Positions 7,123 through 12,849 of a stretch of 12,849 nt of DNA are shown one piece after another. The stretch comes from JAXFPC01 sp034180005 (lineage in GTDB: Bacteria > Bacillota > Negativicutes > Acidaminococcales > Acidaminococcaceae). The position numbers and the translations under genes were made by a program. Below the pieces are notes generated by a model. That model did no database searches. It was not told where the DNA came from and worked only from the letters and a program-made list of their open reading frames with translations. The stretch covers positions 1-12,849 of the forward strand of contig JAXFPC010000032.1 of NCBI GenBank assembly GCA_034180005.1, given 5' to 3'. Numbering within the stretch: the stretch's first letter is position 1; each line of letters begins with the position of its first letter.

Positions 7123-7860
7123 ATGTCAGGACATTCTAAGTGGGCAAATATTAAACATAAAAAAGGTAAAGCCGACGCTTTGCGCGGAAAAATAACTACA
7201 AAAATAAGCAGAGAAATTACTATAGCTGTGCGCATGGGAGGAGCCGATCCAACGGGGAACATGAAGTTGAAGCTAGCCTTGACCAAAGCAAAGGCCAACA
7301 ATATTCCCAAGGATAATATTCAACGAGCTATTCAGAAAGGCGCCGGCGCTTTGGAAGGCAACAGTTATGAAGAAATAACTTATGAAGGATACGGACCCGC
7401 AGGCGTTGCCATAATGGTAGATTGTCTTACGGATAACCGCAACAGAACGGCCGCCGATGTACGGCATATTTTTTCCAGATACAGCGGCAATTTGGGGGCA
7501 ACAGGTTGCGTAAATTACATGTTTCAGCAAAAGGGTATTTTTGCTGTAAGCGTTGATACCGGAGTTTCCGAGGACGAGCTTATGCTTATCGCTCTTGAAG
7601 CAGGTGCTGAAGATATAAAAAGCAGCGAAGACGGATTTGAAATCATTACCGATCCGTCCGCATATGACAGTGTGGAAAAAGCTTTGGCTGACAACAATAT
7701 TGAAGTGGCTATGTCCGAGATAACAATGTTGCCTGATAATACAACTGCTCTTTCTGCCGAAGATGCGGAGAAACTTCGCAAGATGCTGGACGCTCTTGAG
7801 GATTGCGATGATGTGCAGGACGTGTATACGAATGCGGATCTGCCGGACGAAGAAGAGTAA
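7123..7860 (+). CDS. yebC: YebC/PmpR (TACO1) family protein
   Basis: This 245-residue protein opens with the family hallmark MSGHSKWANIKHKKG and continues with RGKITTKISREI, NMKLKLALTKAKANNIPKDNI, YEGYGP.GVA and TDNRNRTAADVRHIFS, all standard YebC segments. Members were long annotated as transcriptional regulators (PmpR in Pseudomonas). The mitochondrial homologue TACO1 and some bacterial members act in translation, apparently helping ribosomes through proline-rich stretches. Which role applies here is not visible. GGAGG at 7109-7113 is nine bases before the ATG; the upstream in-frame start at 7099 has no support and would add residues before the hallmark. yebC next to ruvC is a widespread arrangement. 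A terminator separates the two genes here. Confidence 0.95.
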   Translation: MSGHSKWANIKHKKGKADALRGKITTKISREITIAVRMGGADPTGNMKLKLALTKAKANNIPKDNIQRAIQKGAGALEGNSYEEITYEGYGPAGVAIMVDCLTDNRNRTAADVRHIFSRYSGNLGATGCVNYMFQQKGIFAVSVDTGVSEDELMLIALEAGAEDIKSSEDGFEIITDPSAYDSVEKALADNNIEVAMSEITMLPDNTTALSAEDAEKLRKMLDALEDCDDVQDVYTNADLPDEEE

Positions 7861-7867
7861 AAGTTTT

Positions 7868-7897
7868 GAAGCGGGCAGAATTACTGCCTGCTTTTTT
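7868..7897 (+). terminator. Rho-independent terminator between yebC and ruvC
   Basis: AGCGGGCAG (7870-7878) pairs with CTGCCTGCT (7884-7892) through nine pairs including one G-U. The loop is five bases, and a run of six T follows (7892-7897). The flanking A and G at 7868-7869 can extend the stem into the T run. ruvC begins only 31 bases later, so ruvCAB must rely on read-through or an unseen weak promoter. A TAAAAT at 7900-7905 has no matching -35. Confidence 0.85.
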
Positions 7898-7928
7898 ATT
7901 AAAATATTGCTGACGAAGAGGTAAAAAA

Positions 7929-8423
7929 TTGCTGGTATTAGGGATAGATCCGGGAACAGCTATATGCGGCTACGGCCTTGTCGACATGACTGGCAATCGT
8001 ATCAGACCGGTATGCTATGGAGCGTTTCTTACTGATAAAGATATGCTTCCGGAGCTGCGCCTGAAAAAAATCTACGATGAATTAACGAAACTTTTAGCTG
8101 AATATAAGCCGGACTACATGAGCGTGGAAAAATTATTTTTTAATCGCAATGTGACTACAGCCATACCTGTGGGACAGGCGCGCGGAGTGGTGCTGTTGGC
8201 AGCGGCCAACAGAGGAATTCCGGTGCTAGAGTTTACGCCCATGCAGATAAAGCTGTCTGTCGTGGGAACCGGCAGCGCCACTAAGGAACAGGTGATTTAC
8301 ATGGTGATGCGTCTATTGAATATCAGGGATAAAATTAAACCTGACGATACGGCAGATGCGCTTGCCGCCGCAATCTGCGGAGTTAATACCGCTTCCACCA
8401 GAAGATGGCAGGAGGGAAGATAA
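7929..8423 (+). CDS. ruvC: Holliday junction endonuclease RuvC
   Basis: This 164-residue protein resolves Holliday junctions by paired metal-dependent cuts, acting on junctions processed by RuvAB. The catalytic acidic residues are in place: Asp7 in LGIDPGTA, Glu67 in SVEKLFF, and Asp140 and Asp143 in KPDDTADALAAAICG. AIPVGQARGV (78-87) is also typical of the family. The start is a TTG at 7929, with GAGG at 7918-7921 seven bases upstream. This places LGIDPG at the usual distance from the N-terminus, and no ATG would do so. The length matches the family norm (~165-175 aa). Its stop overlaps the ruvA ATG by one base, so translation is coupled. Confidence 0.95.
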   Translation: MLVLGIDPGTAICGYGLVDMTGNRIRPVCYGAFLTDKDMLPELRLKKIYDELTKLLAEYKPDYMSVEKLFFNRNVTTAIPVGQARGVVLLAAANRGIPVLEFTPMQIKLSVVGTGSATKEQVIYMVMRLLNIRDKIKPDDTADALAAAICGVNTASTRRWQEGR

Positions 8424-9028
8424 TGATAGGTTCTGTAAAAGGAAAGGTCGCTTTTCTAAAAAGTGATCACTGCATAATAGAAACTGCCGGAGGTGTGGGT
8501 TATAGAGTTTATATGCCTGCCGCACATCTGGCGCAGCTCACACAGGAAAAGGATGTTCGTGTATTTATCCATACTGCTGTACGCGAGGATGCAATACTTT
8601 TATACGGCTTTTTAAGCACGGAATATTTTGATCTCTTTTTGCTCCTGCTCACGGTCAGCGGAATCGGGCCCAAGATGGCCTTAGGTATACTTTCCGCTGT
8701 AAGGCCGGAAGAGTTTTATCTGGCAGTTAAAAACAGAGATGTTAAAATATTGACCAAGTTGCCGGGGATTGGAAAGAAGACGGCGGAAAGAATGTTGGTT
8801 GAACTGAAAGATAAAGTCGGCGGAAGCGGTGAAGCGGAATTTGCCGCTGCGCCTGCCGTTCTTTCATCCGGGCAGGGAAATAACGTTGAGGATGCCATGG
8901 AGGCGTTGCTGTCGTTGGGCTACACCAATAATGAAATCATACCTGCCATAAAAAAGGTTGAAGGATATAATCTGCTCGCTAGTGACGAACTTTTGCGTCA
9001 AACTCTGAAGCTTTTGGCTGGCAGGTAA
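8423..9028 (+). CDS. ruvA: Holliday junction branch migration protein RuvA
   Basis: This 201-residue protein is the junction-binding subunit that holds the four-way DNA flat and recruits RuvB. Domain I is the OB-fold (residues 1-62, MIGSVKGKVAF...GVGYRVYMP...YGF). Domain II has two helix-hairpin-helix motifs, VSGIGPKMALGIL (78-90) and LPGIGKKTAERM (113-124). An acidic and alanine-rich linker (about 134-152) leads to domain III (155-198, EDAMEALLSLGYT), which contacts RuvB. The start ATG overlaps the ruvC stop (TAATG), and AGGAGGG at 8410-8416 is six bases upstream. All expected parts are present and nothing is unusual. Confidence 0.97.
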   Translation: MIGSVKGKVAFLKSDHCIIETAGGVGYRVYMPAAHLAQLTQEKDVRVFIHTAVREDAILLYGFLSTEYFDLFLLLLTVSGIGPKMALGILSAVRPEEFYLAVKNRDVKILTKLPGIGKKTAERMLVELKDKVGGSGEAEFAAAPAVLSSGQGNNVEDAMEALLSLGYTNNEIIPAIKKVEGYNLLASDELLRQTLKLLAGR

Positions 9029-9040
9029 CGGAGGAAAATT

Positions 9041-10045
9041 ATGGATTTTGATAACAGAATCATTGCGGAGACGGAACAGGATACGGACGGATGGCAATAC
9101 AGTCTGCGCCCGCGTCTTTTAAATGAATACGTGGGACAGGAACAAATAAAGAATAATTTGTCAGTTTTCATAAAGGCTGCGGCAGGACGTCACGAAGCAT
9201 TGGATCATGTGTTGCTCTTCGGACCGCCGGGTTTGGGTAAAACAACTCTTGCCAATATTATTGCCAATGAGCTTAATGTGAATATTCGCGTTACCAGCGG
9301 TCCTGCTATAGAACGGCAAGGAGATCTCGCCGCCATCCTTACAAATCTTGGTGACAATGACGTTCTTTTTATTGATGAAATTCACAGGCTTTCCAAAACG
9401 GTGGAGGAAATACTATACTCGGCTATGGAGGATTTTGCTCTGGACATTATCATCGGGAAAGGTCCGGCCGCCCGCAGCGTTCGTCTGGATCTTCCTAAAT
9501 TTACGCTCATCGGCGCCACTACCAGGTTGGGAGCTATAGCCGCTCCTTTAAGAGATCGTTTCGGCGTGCAATGTCGTTTGGAGTTTTACAAACCTAAGGA
9601 GCTGCAATACATTATTGTGAGAGCTGCAGAAATTCTCGGCGTGGAGATAAATAAAGAAGGCGCTGAAGAAATCGCACGAAGGAGCAGAGGTACACCGAGA
9701 ATTGCCAACAGGCTTTTGAAACGTGTGCGCGATTTCGCTCAGGTTTCCGGGGAGCAGCTTATTTCGGGTCAGCTGGCATCGGAAGCTCTTTCCAGATTGG
9801 AAGTAGATGCTCTAGGATTAGACAGAAGTGATCGCCGGATACTCGGTTCCATAGTAAATACTTTCGGCGGAGGTCCGGTGGGAATTGAAACAATAGCTGC
9901 CGCGGTCAGTGAAGAGGCGACAACCATAGAAGACGTTATTGAGCCGTACCTCATGCAGCTGGGCATGCTGCAAAGAACTCCTCGCGGACGCGTAGCTACC
10001 AGGGAAGCGTACAGATATTTGGGCGTTCCCTTCACTGAGTCTTGA
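9041..10045 (+). CDS. ruvB: Holliday junction branch migration ATPase RuvB
   Basis: This is the 334-residue AAA+ motor that drives branch migration as a hexameric ring on each side of the RuvA-bound junction. Walker A is GPPGLGKTT (61-69), Walker B is LFIDEIH (109-115), sensor 1 is GATTR (158-162), the arginine finger is Arg171 in PLRDRFG, and sensor 2 is in GTPRIANRLL (217-226). The winged-helix DNA-binding domain contains NTFGGGPVGIETIA (273-286) and ends in QRTPRGRVAT. GGAGG at 9030-9034 is six bases before the ATG. It follows ruvA after 12 bases, completing a ruvCAB unit. Confidence 0.98.
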   Translation: MDFDNRIIAETEQDTDGWQYSLRPRLLNEYVGQEQIKNNLSVFIKAAAGRHEALDHVLLFGPPGLGKTTLANIIANELNVNIRVTSGPAIERQGDLAAILTNLGDNDVLFIDEIHRLSKTVEEILYSAMEDFALDIIIGKGPAARSVRLDLPKFTLIGATTRLGAIAAPLRDRFGVQCRLEFYKPKELQYIIVRAAEILGVEINKEGAEEIARRSRGTPRIANRLLKRVRDFAQVSGEQLISGQLASEALSRLEVDALGLDRSDRRILGSIVNTFGGGPVGIETIAAAVSEEATTIEDVIEPYLMQLGMLQRTPRGRVATREAYRYLGVPFTES

Positions 10046-10061
10046 GCTGAGGTTTTGGAAT

Positions 10062-10667
10062 ATGAAAATATTATTGCACGCATGTTGCGGGCCCTGCGCT
10101 TGTTACCCGACAGCAAAAATGGAGCTGGAGGGAAAAGAGTTTGACATCTTATTTTATAATCCCAATATACATCCCTACAAAGAATTCAAGCAGCGTTTAC
10201 ACGCTTTGACGGAATTATGCAGGAAAAAAGAATACAATCTCATCGTTGATAAAAGCTATCCTTTGGAACAGACGCTTGAGGGGATGGTGACTTCATCCGG
10301 AGGTCGCTGCGGTTTTTGTTATAAAATGAGAATGCGGTATACTGCGGCTTTTGCTAAGGAATACGGTTATGACTGTTTTTCGACCACACTTTTGGTAAGT
10401 CCTTATCAACGTCATGAACTTCTAAAGGCAGAGGCTGAAAAAGCGGCAGCAGAGTTCGGCGTACCGTTCTTGTATGAAGATTTTCGCAAAGGCTTTGAAC
10501 AGGGTACGGAAATGAGTATTGCACTGGGGCTTTACAGACAGCAATACTGCGGCTGTGTTTTCAGTGAGCGTGACAGGTATGAGCCCGTTAAGAAAAACAG
10601 AGAAGTGACTTTTGAAAATAAACTTACTCGTATAAGCAAGCACTTGAGCATGGTTAATCACGATTGA
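10062..10667 (+). CDS. queH: Epoxyqueuosine reductase QueH
   Basis: This 201-residue protein (formerly DUF208) is the non-cobalamin enzyme that reduces epoxyqueuosine to queuosine at position 34 of GUN-anticodon tRNAs, replacing QueG. Its metal-binding cysteines are visible: LLHACCGPC (Cys8, Cys9, Cys12), GGRCGFCYKMR (Cys83, Cys86) and QQYCGCVFSERDR (Cys163, Cys165). DCFSTTLLVSPYQ (104-116) is also a family segment. Known QueH binds a [4Fe-4S] cluster with an adjacent metal using such residues. The start ATG has GAGG nine bases upstream (10049-10052), within the end of ruvB. queA, the preceding step of the pathway, lies two genes downstream, which supports the assignment. Confidence 0.94.
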   Translation: MKILLHACCGPCACYPTAKMELEGKEFDILFYNPNIHPYKEFKQRLHALTELCRKKEYNLIVDKSYPLEQTLEGMVTSSGGRCGFCYKMRMRYTAAFAKEYGYDCFSTTLLVSPYQRHELLKAEAEKAAAEFGVPFLYEDFRKGFEQGTEMSIALGLYRQQYCGCVFSERDRYEPVKKNREVTFENKLTRISKHLSMVNHD

Positions 10668-10698
10668 ATTTTGTGAAGTCGGATTGAAGGAGCTGAGG

Positions 10699-11985
10699 AT
10701 GATTAAGTTCGTGTTTTGTCTGACACTGCTGTTGATGTTTGTCAGTGCCAATATCACAGAAGCTTCTTTGCTCAGAATAGCGTTGATTGAGGCGCAGGCT
10801 ACGGCTGAGCTGAACTGTGAGGATGATTTTTTTGTTGAAGATCTTCTCTCCGGAAAAGTAACCGTTGTACCGGCAGGCAAATATTTTTTGCGTGGCAGCG
10901 GCGAAAATATTATTATGGACGCAACAAAAATTTTCGGCAAAAAAATCACTATAGCCGGTGCGGCCGGGAAAAATAATCCTACGATAAATAAGAAAGCGTA
11001 TTACGGATCCTTTAGAGCTGAGCTTTTAGACAAAGAACTGCTTTTAATAAATAATATCGTTACCATGGAGTCTTATTTAAAGTGTGTGCTTCCTGCTAAA
11101 ACGATGTCCGTATGGCCGGAAGAGGTCATCAAGGCTCAGGCTGTCGCCGCCAGGACTTATGCCAAATATATGCAGGAAAAAAATCGCCATTCAATGTACG
11201 ATCTGAGTGCCAATGATCGGGAGCTGCCATACGCCGGTAGGGCATCGGAGAAAGATGCGGTAACTGAAAATATAAATTCTACTGCGGGTTTGTACATGAC
11301 GGATAACGCAGGCAGTCCGCTACAGGCTATAACAACATCCAGCAGCGGTGGAAAAACGGAGTCCGCTGAGGATGCGTGGGGTTATGATGTAAGTTATCTG
11401 CGGTCTGTAAATGATTATGACCAGGACAGTCCTGATTATCAGTGGAAGCGTAACATAAAACCTTCCGTACTTGAAACAATTTTGGAACAGAACGGTTATC
11501 ATGTAGGCAGACTTACAGGGATAAGGCTTTCACCGTTGAAATTTCCCTCCGGTGACAGGACTGCTACAGGACGCGTGAAGTATGTTTTTGTATTTGGGAA
11601 GTACGGCAGTGCAAAAATCAGCGGTAAGGAGCTGCAGGATTTTTTGGGATTGGAGAGCACTCTTTTTGACGTTGAAACAGGTGTGCCGCTGCCTCAAAAT
11701 TTAAAAGTTTCTTTGGAAAACAGTTGGGGCATGGAGGTAGGCAGCAAAGAAATTGAGATACGTGTTAACGAAGAGCATGTCGACAGCGGAAAGCAATTGC
11801 TGAGAGAATATCATTTTATCAACTACTCTAAGGATGGTAAAATTATTTTCAAGGGTTCGGGCAAAGGCGACGGATTGGGTCTGAGCACTTGGGGCGCTCG
11901 CGGTCTGGCTAATGCTTTTGAAAATAAATTTGTTGATATTCTGCGTTATTACTATGGGGAAATAAAGTTATCAACAGAACAGTGA
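10699..11985 (+). CDS. Secreted SpoIID/LytB-like protein with altered catalytic motif
   Basis: This 428-residue protein begins with a signal peptide (hydrophobic residues 3-17, probable cut after Ala22 in TEA-SLL), so it acts outside the inner membrane. The SpoIID framework is clear: MESYLKCVLP (123-132), WPEEVIKAQAVAARTYA (139-155), SSSGGKTESAEDAWG (214-228), and DGLGLSTWGARGLANA (391-406) near the C-terminus. SpoIID is a lytic transglycosylase that cleaves denuded glycan strands, and LytB-type relatives modulate amidases. Here the motif normally reading PAEMP is PAKTM, so the expected catalytic Glu is Lys134. The His before the STSGG motif is Thr213, and the His of the usual GHG is Asp391. 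It may be a non-catalytic glycan-binding relative. AAGGAG at 10687-10692 supports the ATG at 10699. SpoIID-like proteins occur in non-sporulating Bacillota, so sporulation is not implied. Confidence 0.88.
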   Translation: MIKFVFCLTLLLMFVSANITEASLLRIALIEAQATAELNCEDDFFVEDLLSGKVTVVPAGKYFLRGSGENIIMDATKIFGKKITIAGAAGKNNPTINKKAYYGSFRAELLDKELLLINNIVTMESYLKCVLPAKTMSVWPEEVIKAQAVAARTYAKYMQEKNRHSMYDLSANDRELPYAGRASEKDAVTENINSTAGLYMTDNAGSPLQAITTSSSGGKTESAEDAWGYDVSYLRSVNDYDQDSPDYQWKRNIKPSVLETILEQNGYHVGRLTGIRLSPLKFPSGDRTATGRVKYVFVFGKYGSAKISGKELQDFLGLESTLFDVETGVPLPQNLKVSLENSWGMEVGSKEIEIRVNEEHVDSGKQLLREYHFINYSKDGKIIFKGSGKGDGLGLSTWGARGLANAFENKFVDILRYYYGEIKLSTEQ

Positions 11986-12013
11986 ATATTTTAAATCAAA
12001 GTGAGTGAAGACG

Positions 12014-12849
12014 ATGTATGTAAAAGATTTCGACTATGAACTGCCGCAGGAATTGATCGCGCAGAAACCGATAGAGCCCAGAGATGCGTCACGTCTGTTG
12101 GTTGTCGATAAGAGTACGGGAGGGATGGAGCACCGACATTTCCATGAAATTATCGACTATCTTCGTCCTGACGACGTTTTGGTGTTCAATGATACGCGCG
12201 TTATTCCCGCAAGGCTGTTCGGTTATAAAGATACGGGAGCGCATGTAGAAGTATTGCTTTTAACACGCAAGAATTCTACGGATTGGGAAGCGTTGGTAAG
12301 GCCCGGTAAAAAACTGTTGCCCGGAGCAAGGATAAAATTCAGCGAAGATTTATCATGTGAGATTATCGCTTCCACGGATTTTGGAGGACGCGTAGTACGC
12401 TTTGAATACACAGGTATTTTTGAAGAAATTTTAGATCGCTTGGGAGAAACCCCTTTGCCGCCATACATTACCGTTCCCTTAGAGGATAAGGAAAGGTATC
12501 AGACGGTGTACAGCAGAGAACGGGGAAGTGCCGCGGCACCGACCGCAGGTTTGCACTTTACAAATGAGCTCATGGCTAAAATCAAAGATCTTGGTTGTCG
12601 TGAAGTATTTGTAACACTGCACGTAGGTCTGGGAACATTTCGTCCCGTAAGCGAAGAAATAATAGAAAATCATAAGATGCACAAAGAGTTCTATACGGTG
12701 ACGGAGGAAGCTGCTGAAGTTATAAACAGGGCTAAAAGCGAAGGTCGCAGGATTATCGCCGTCGGCACCACCGCGGTACGCACCTTGGAGGCCGCAGGCA
12801 TTGACGGCATTTTGCATGCCGGCAGCAATTGGACCAATATTTTTATTTA
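12014..12849 (+). CDS. queA: tRNA preQ1(34) S-adenosylmethionine ribosyltransferase-isomerase QueA, 3' end cut by window
   Basis: The frame is open from the ATG at 12014 to the window end, giving 278 codons of a family usually ~340 residues long. QueA transfers and isomerises the ribosyl group of S-adenosylmethionine onto preQ1 in tRNA, forming epoxyqueuosine, the substrate of QueH. The N-terminus shows DFDYELPQELIAQKP and RDASRLLVVD; later come VFNDTRVIPARLFG, LPPYI, YQTVYSRERGSAAAPTAGLH, TLHVGLGTFRPV, AVGTTAVRTLE and HAGSNWTNIFI, all QueA signatures. The ribosome site is weak (GTGAGTGAAG just upstream). The gap to the SpoIID-like gene is 28 bases with no terminator, so it is probably co-transcribed. 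tgt commonly follows but would lie outside the window. Confidence 0.96.
   Translation, partial: MYVKDFDYELPQELIAQKPIEPRDASRLLVVDKSTGGMEHRHFHEIIDYLRPDDVLVFNDTRVIPARLFGYKDTGAHVEVLLLTRKNSTDWEALVRPGKKLLPGARIKFSEDLSCEIIASTDFGGRVVRFEYTGIFEEILDRLGETPLPPYITVPLEDKERYQTVYSRERGSAAAPTAGLHFTNELMAKIKDLGCREVFVTLHVGLGTFRPVSEEIIENHKMHKEFYTVTEEAAEVINRAKSEGRRIIAVGTTAVRTLEAAGIDGILHAGSNWTNIFI

Noticed and set aside
9348..9539. A 63-codon + strand frame inside ruvB.
   Set aside because: It is out of frame within the AAA+ core of ruvB and has no independent support.
11933..11955. TTGATA and TACTAT before queA as a promoter.
   Set aside because: The spacing is only 11 bases, too short for a sigma-A promoter, and it lies inside the preceding gene.

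Overview
The window is about 12.8 kb of ordinary bacterial chromosome with every gene on the + strand and very little non-coding DNA. It holds twelve protein genes: ten complete, one cut at the left edge and one cut at the right edge. I see no RNA genes, mobile elements, CRISPR arrays or long repeats, and no gene-free stretch reaches 300 bases; the longest is 1183-1305. The gene content (YlbF-family protein, MurB, a YebC-ruvCAB cluster followed by queH, a SpoIID-like gene and queA), strong GGAGG ribosome sites and several TTG starts suggest Bacillota. The order yebC-ruvC-ruvA-ruvB-queH-spoIID-queA is what I recall from Negativicutes (outer-membraned Bacillota of the Dialister/Megasphaera/Phascolarctobacterium kind). 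That placement is an inference from memory, not a search.

Layout. (1) 1-1228: the end of a YlbF-family gene and murB (peptidoglycan precursor synthesis), closed by a strong intrinsic terminator. (2) 1231-7040: a sigma-A type promoter immediately after the terminator, then an unrecognised 130-residue protein, a two-cluster ferredoxin/nitroreductase fusion, trkA, and two tandem, clearly paralogous trkH genes. This looks like one transcription unit whose core is K+ uptake, with a single TrkA regulator for two TrkH channel subunits. (3) 7053-12849: an extended -10 promoter and yebC, a terminator, then ruvC-ruvA-ruvB (Holliday junction processing), queH, a secreted SpoIID/LytB-like protein, and queA running off the window. 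QueA and QueH carry out successive late steps of tRNA queuosine synthesis.

Most of the window is housekeeping. The most interesting items are: the trkA-trkH-trkH arrangement, where the two TrkH proteins align without gaps over long stretches but differ by two loop-length changes; the SpoIID-like protein, which keeps the family framework but has lost the expected catalytic Glu and two conserved His; and the unrecognised 130-residue protein at the head of the K+ operon. I did not find convincing evidence of a wholly new multi-gene system.
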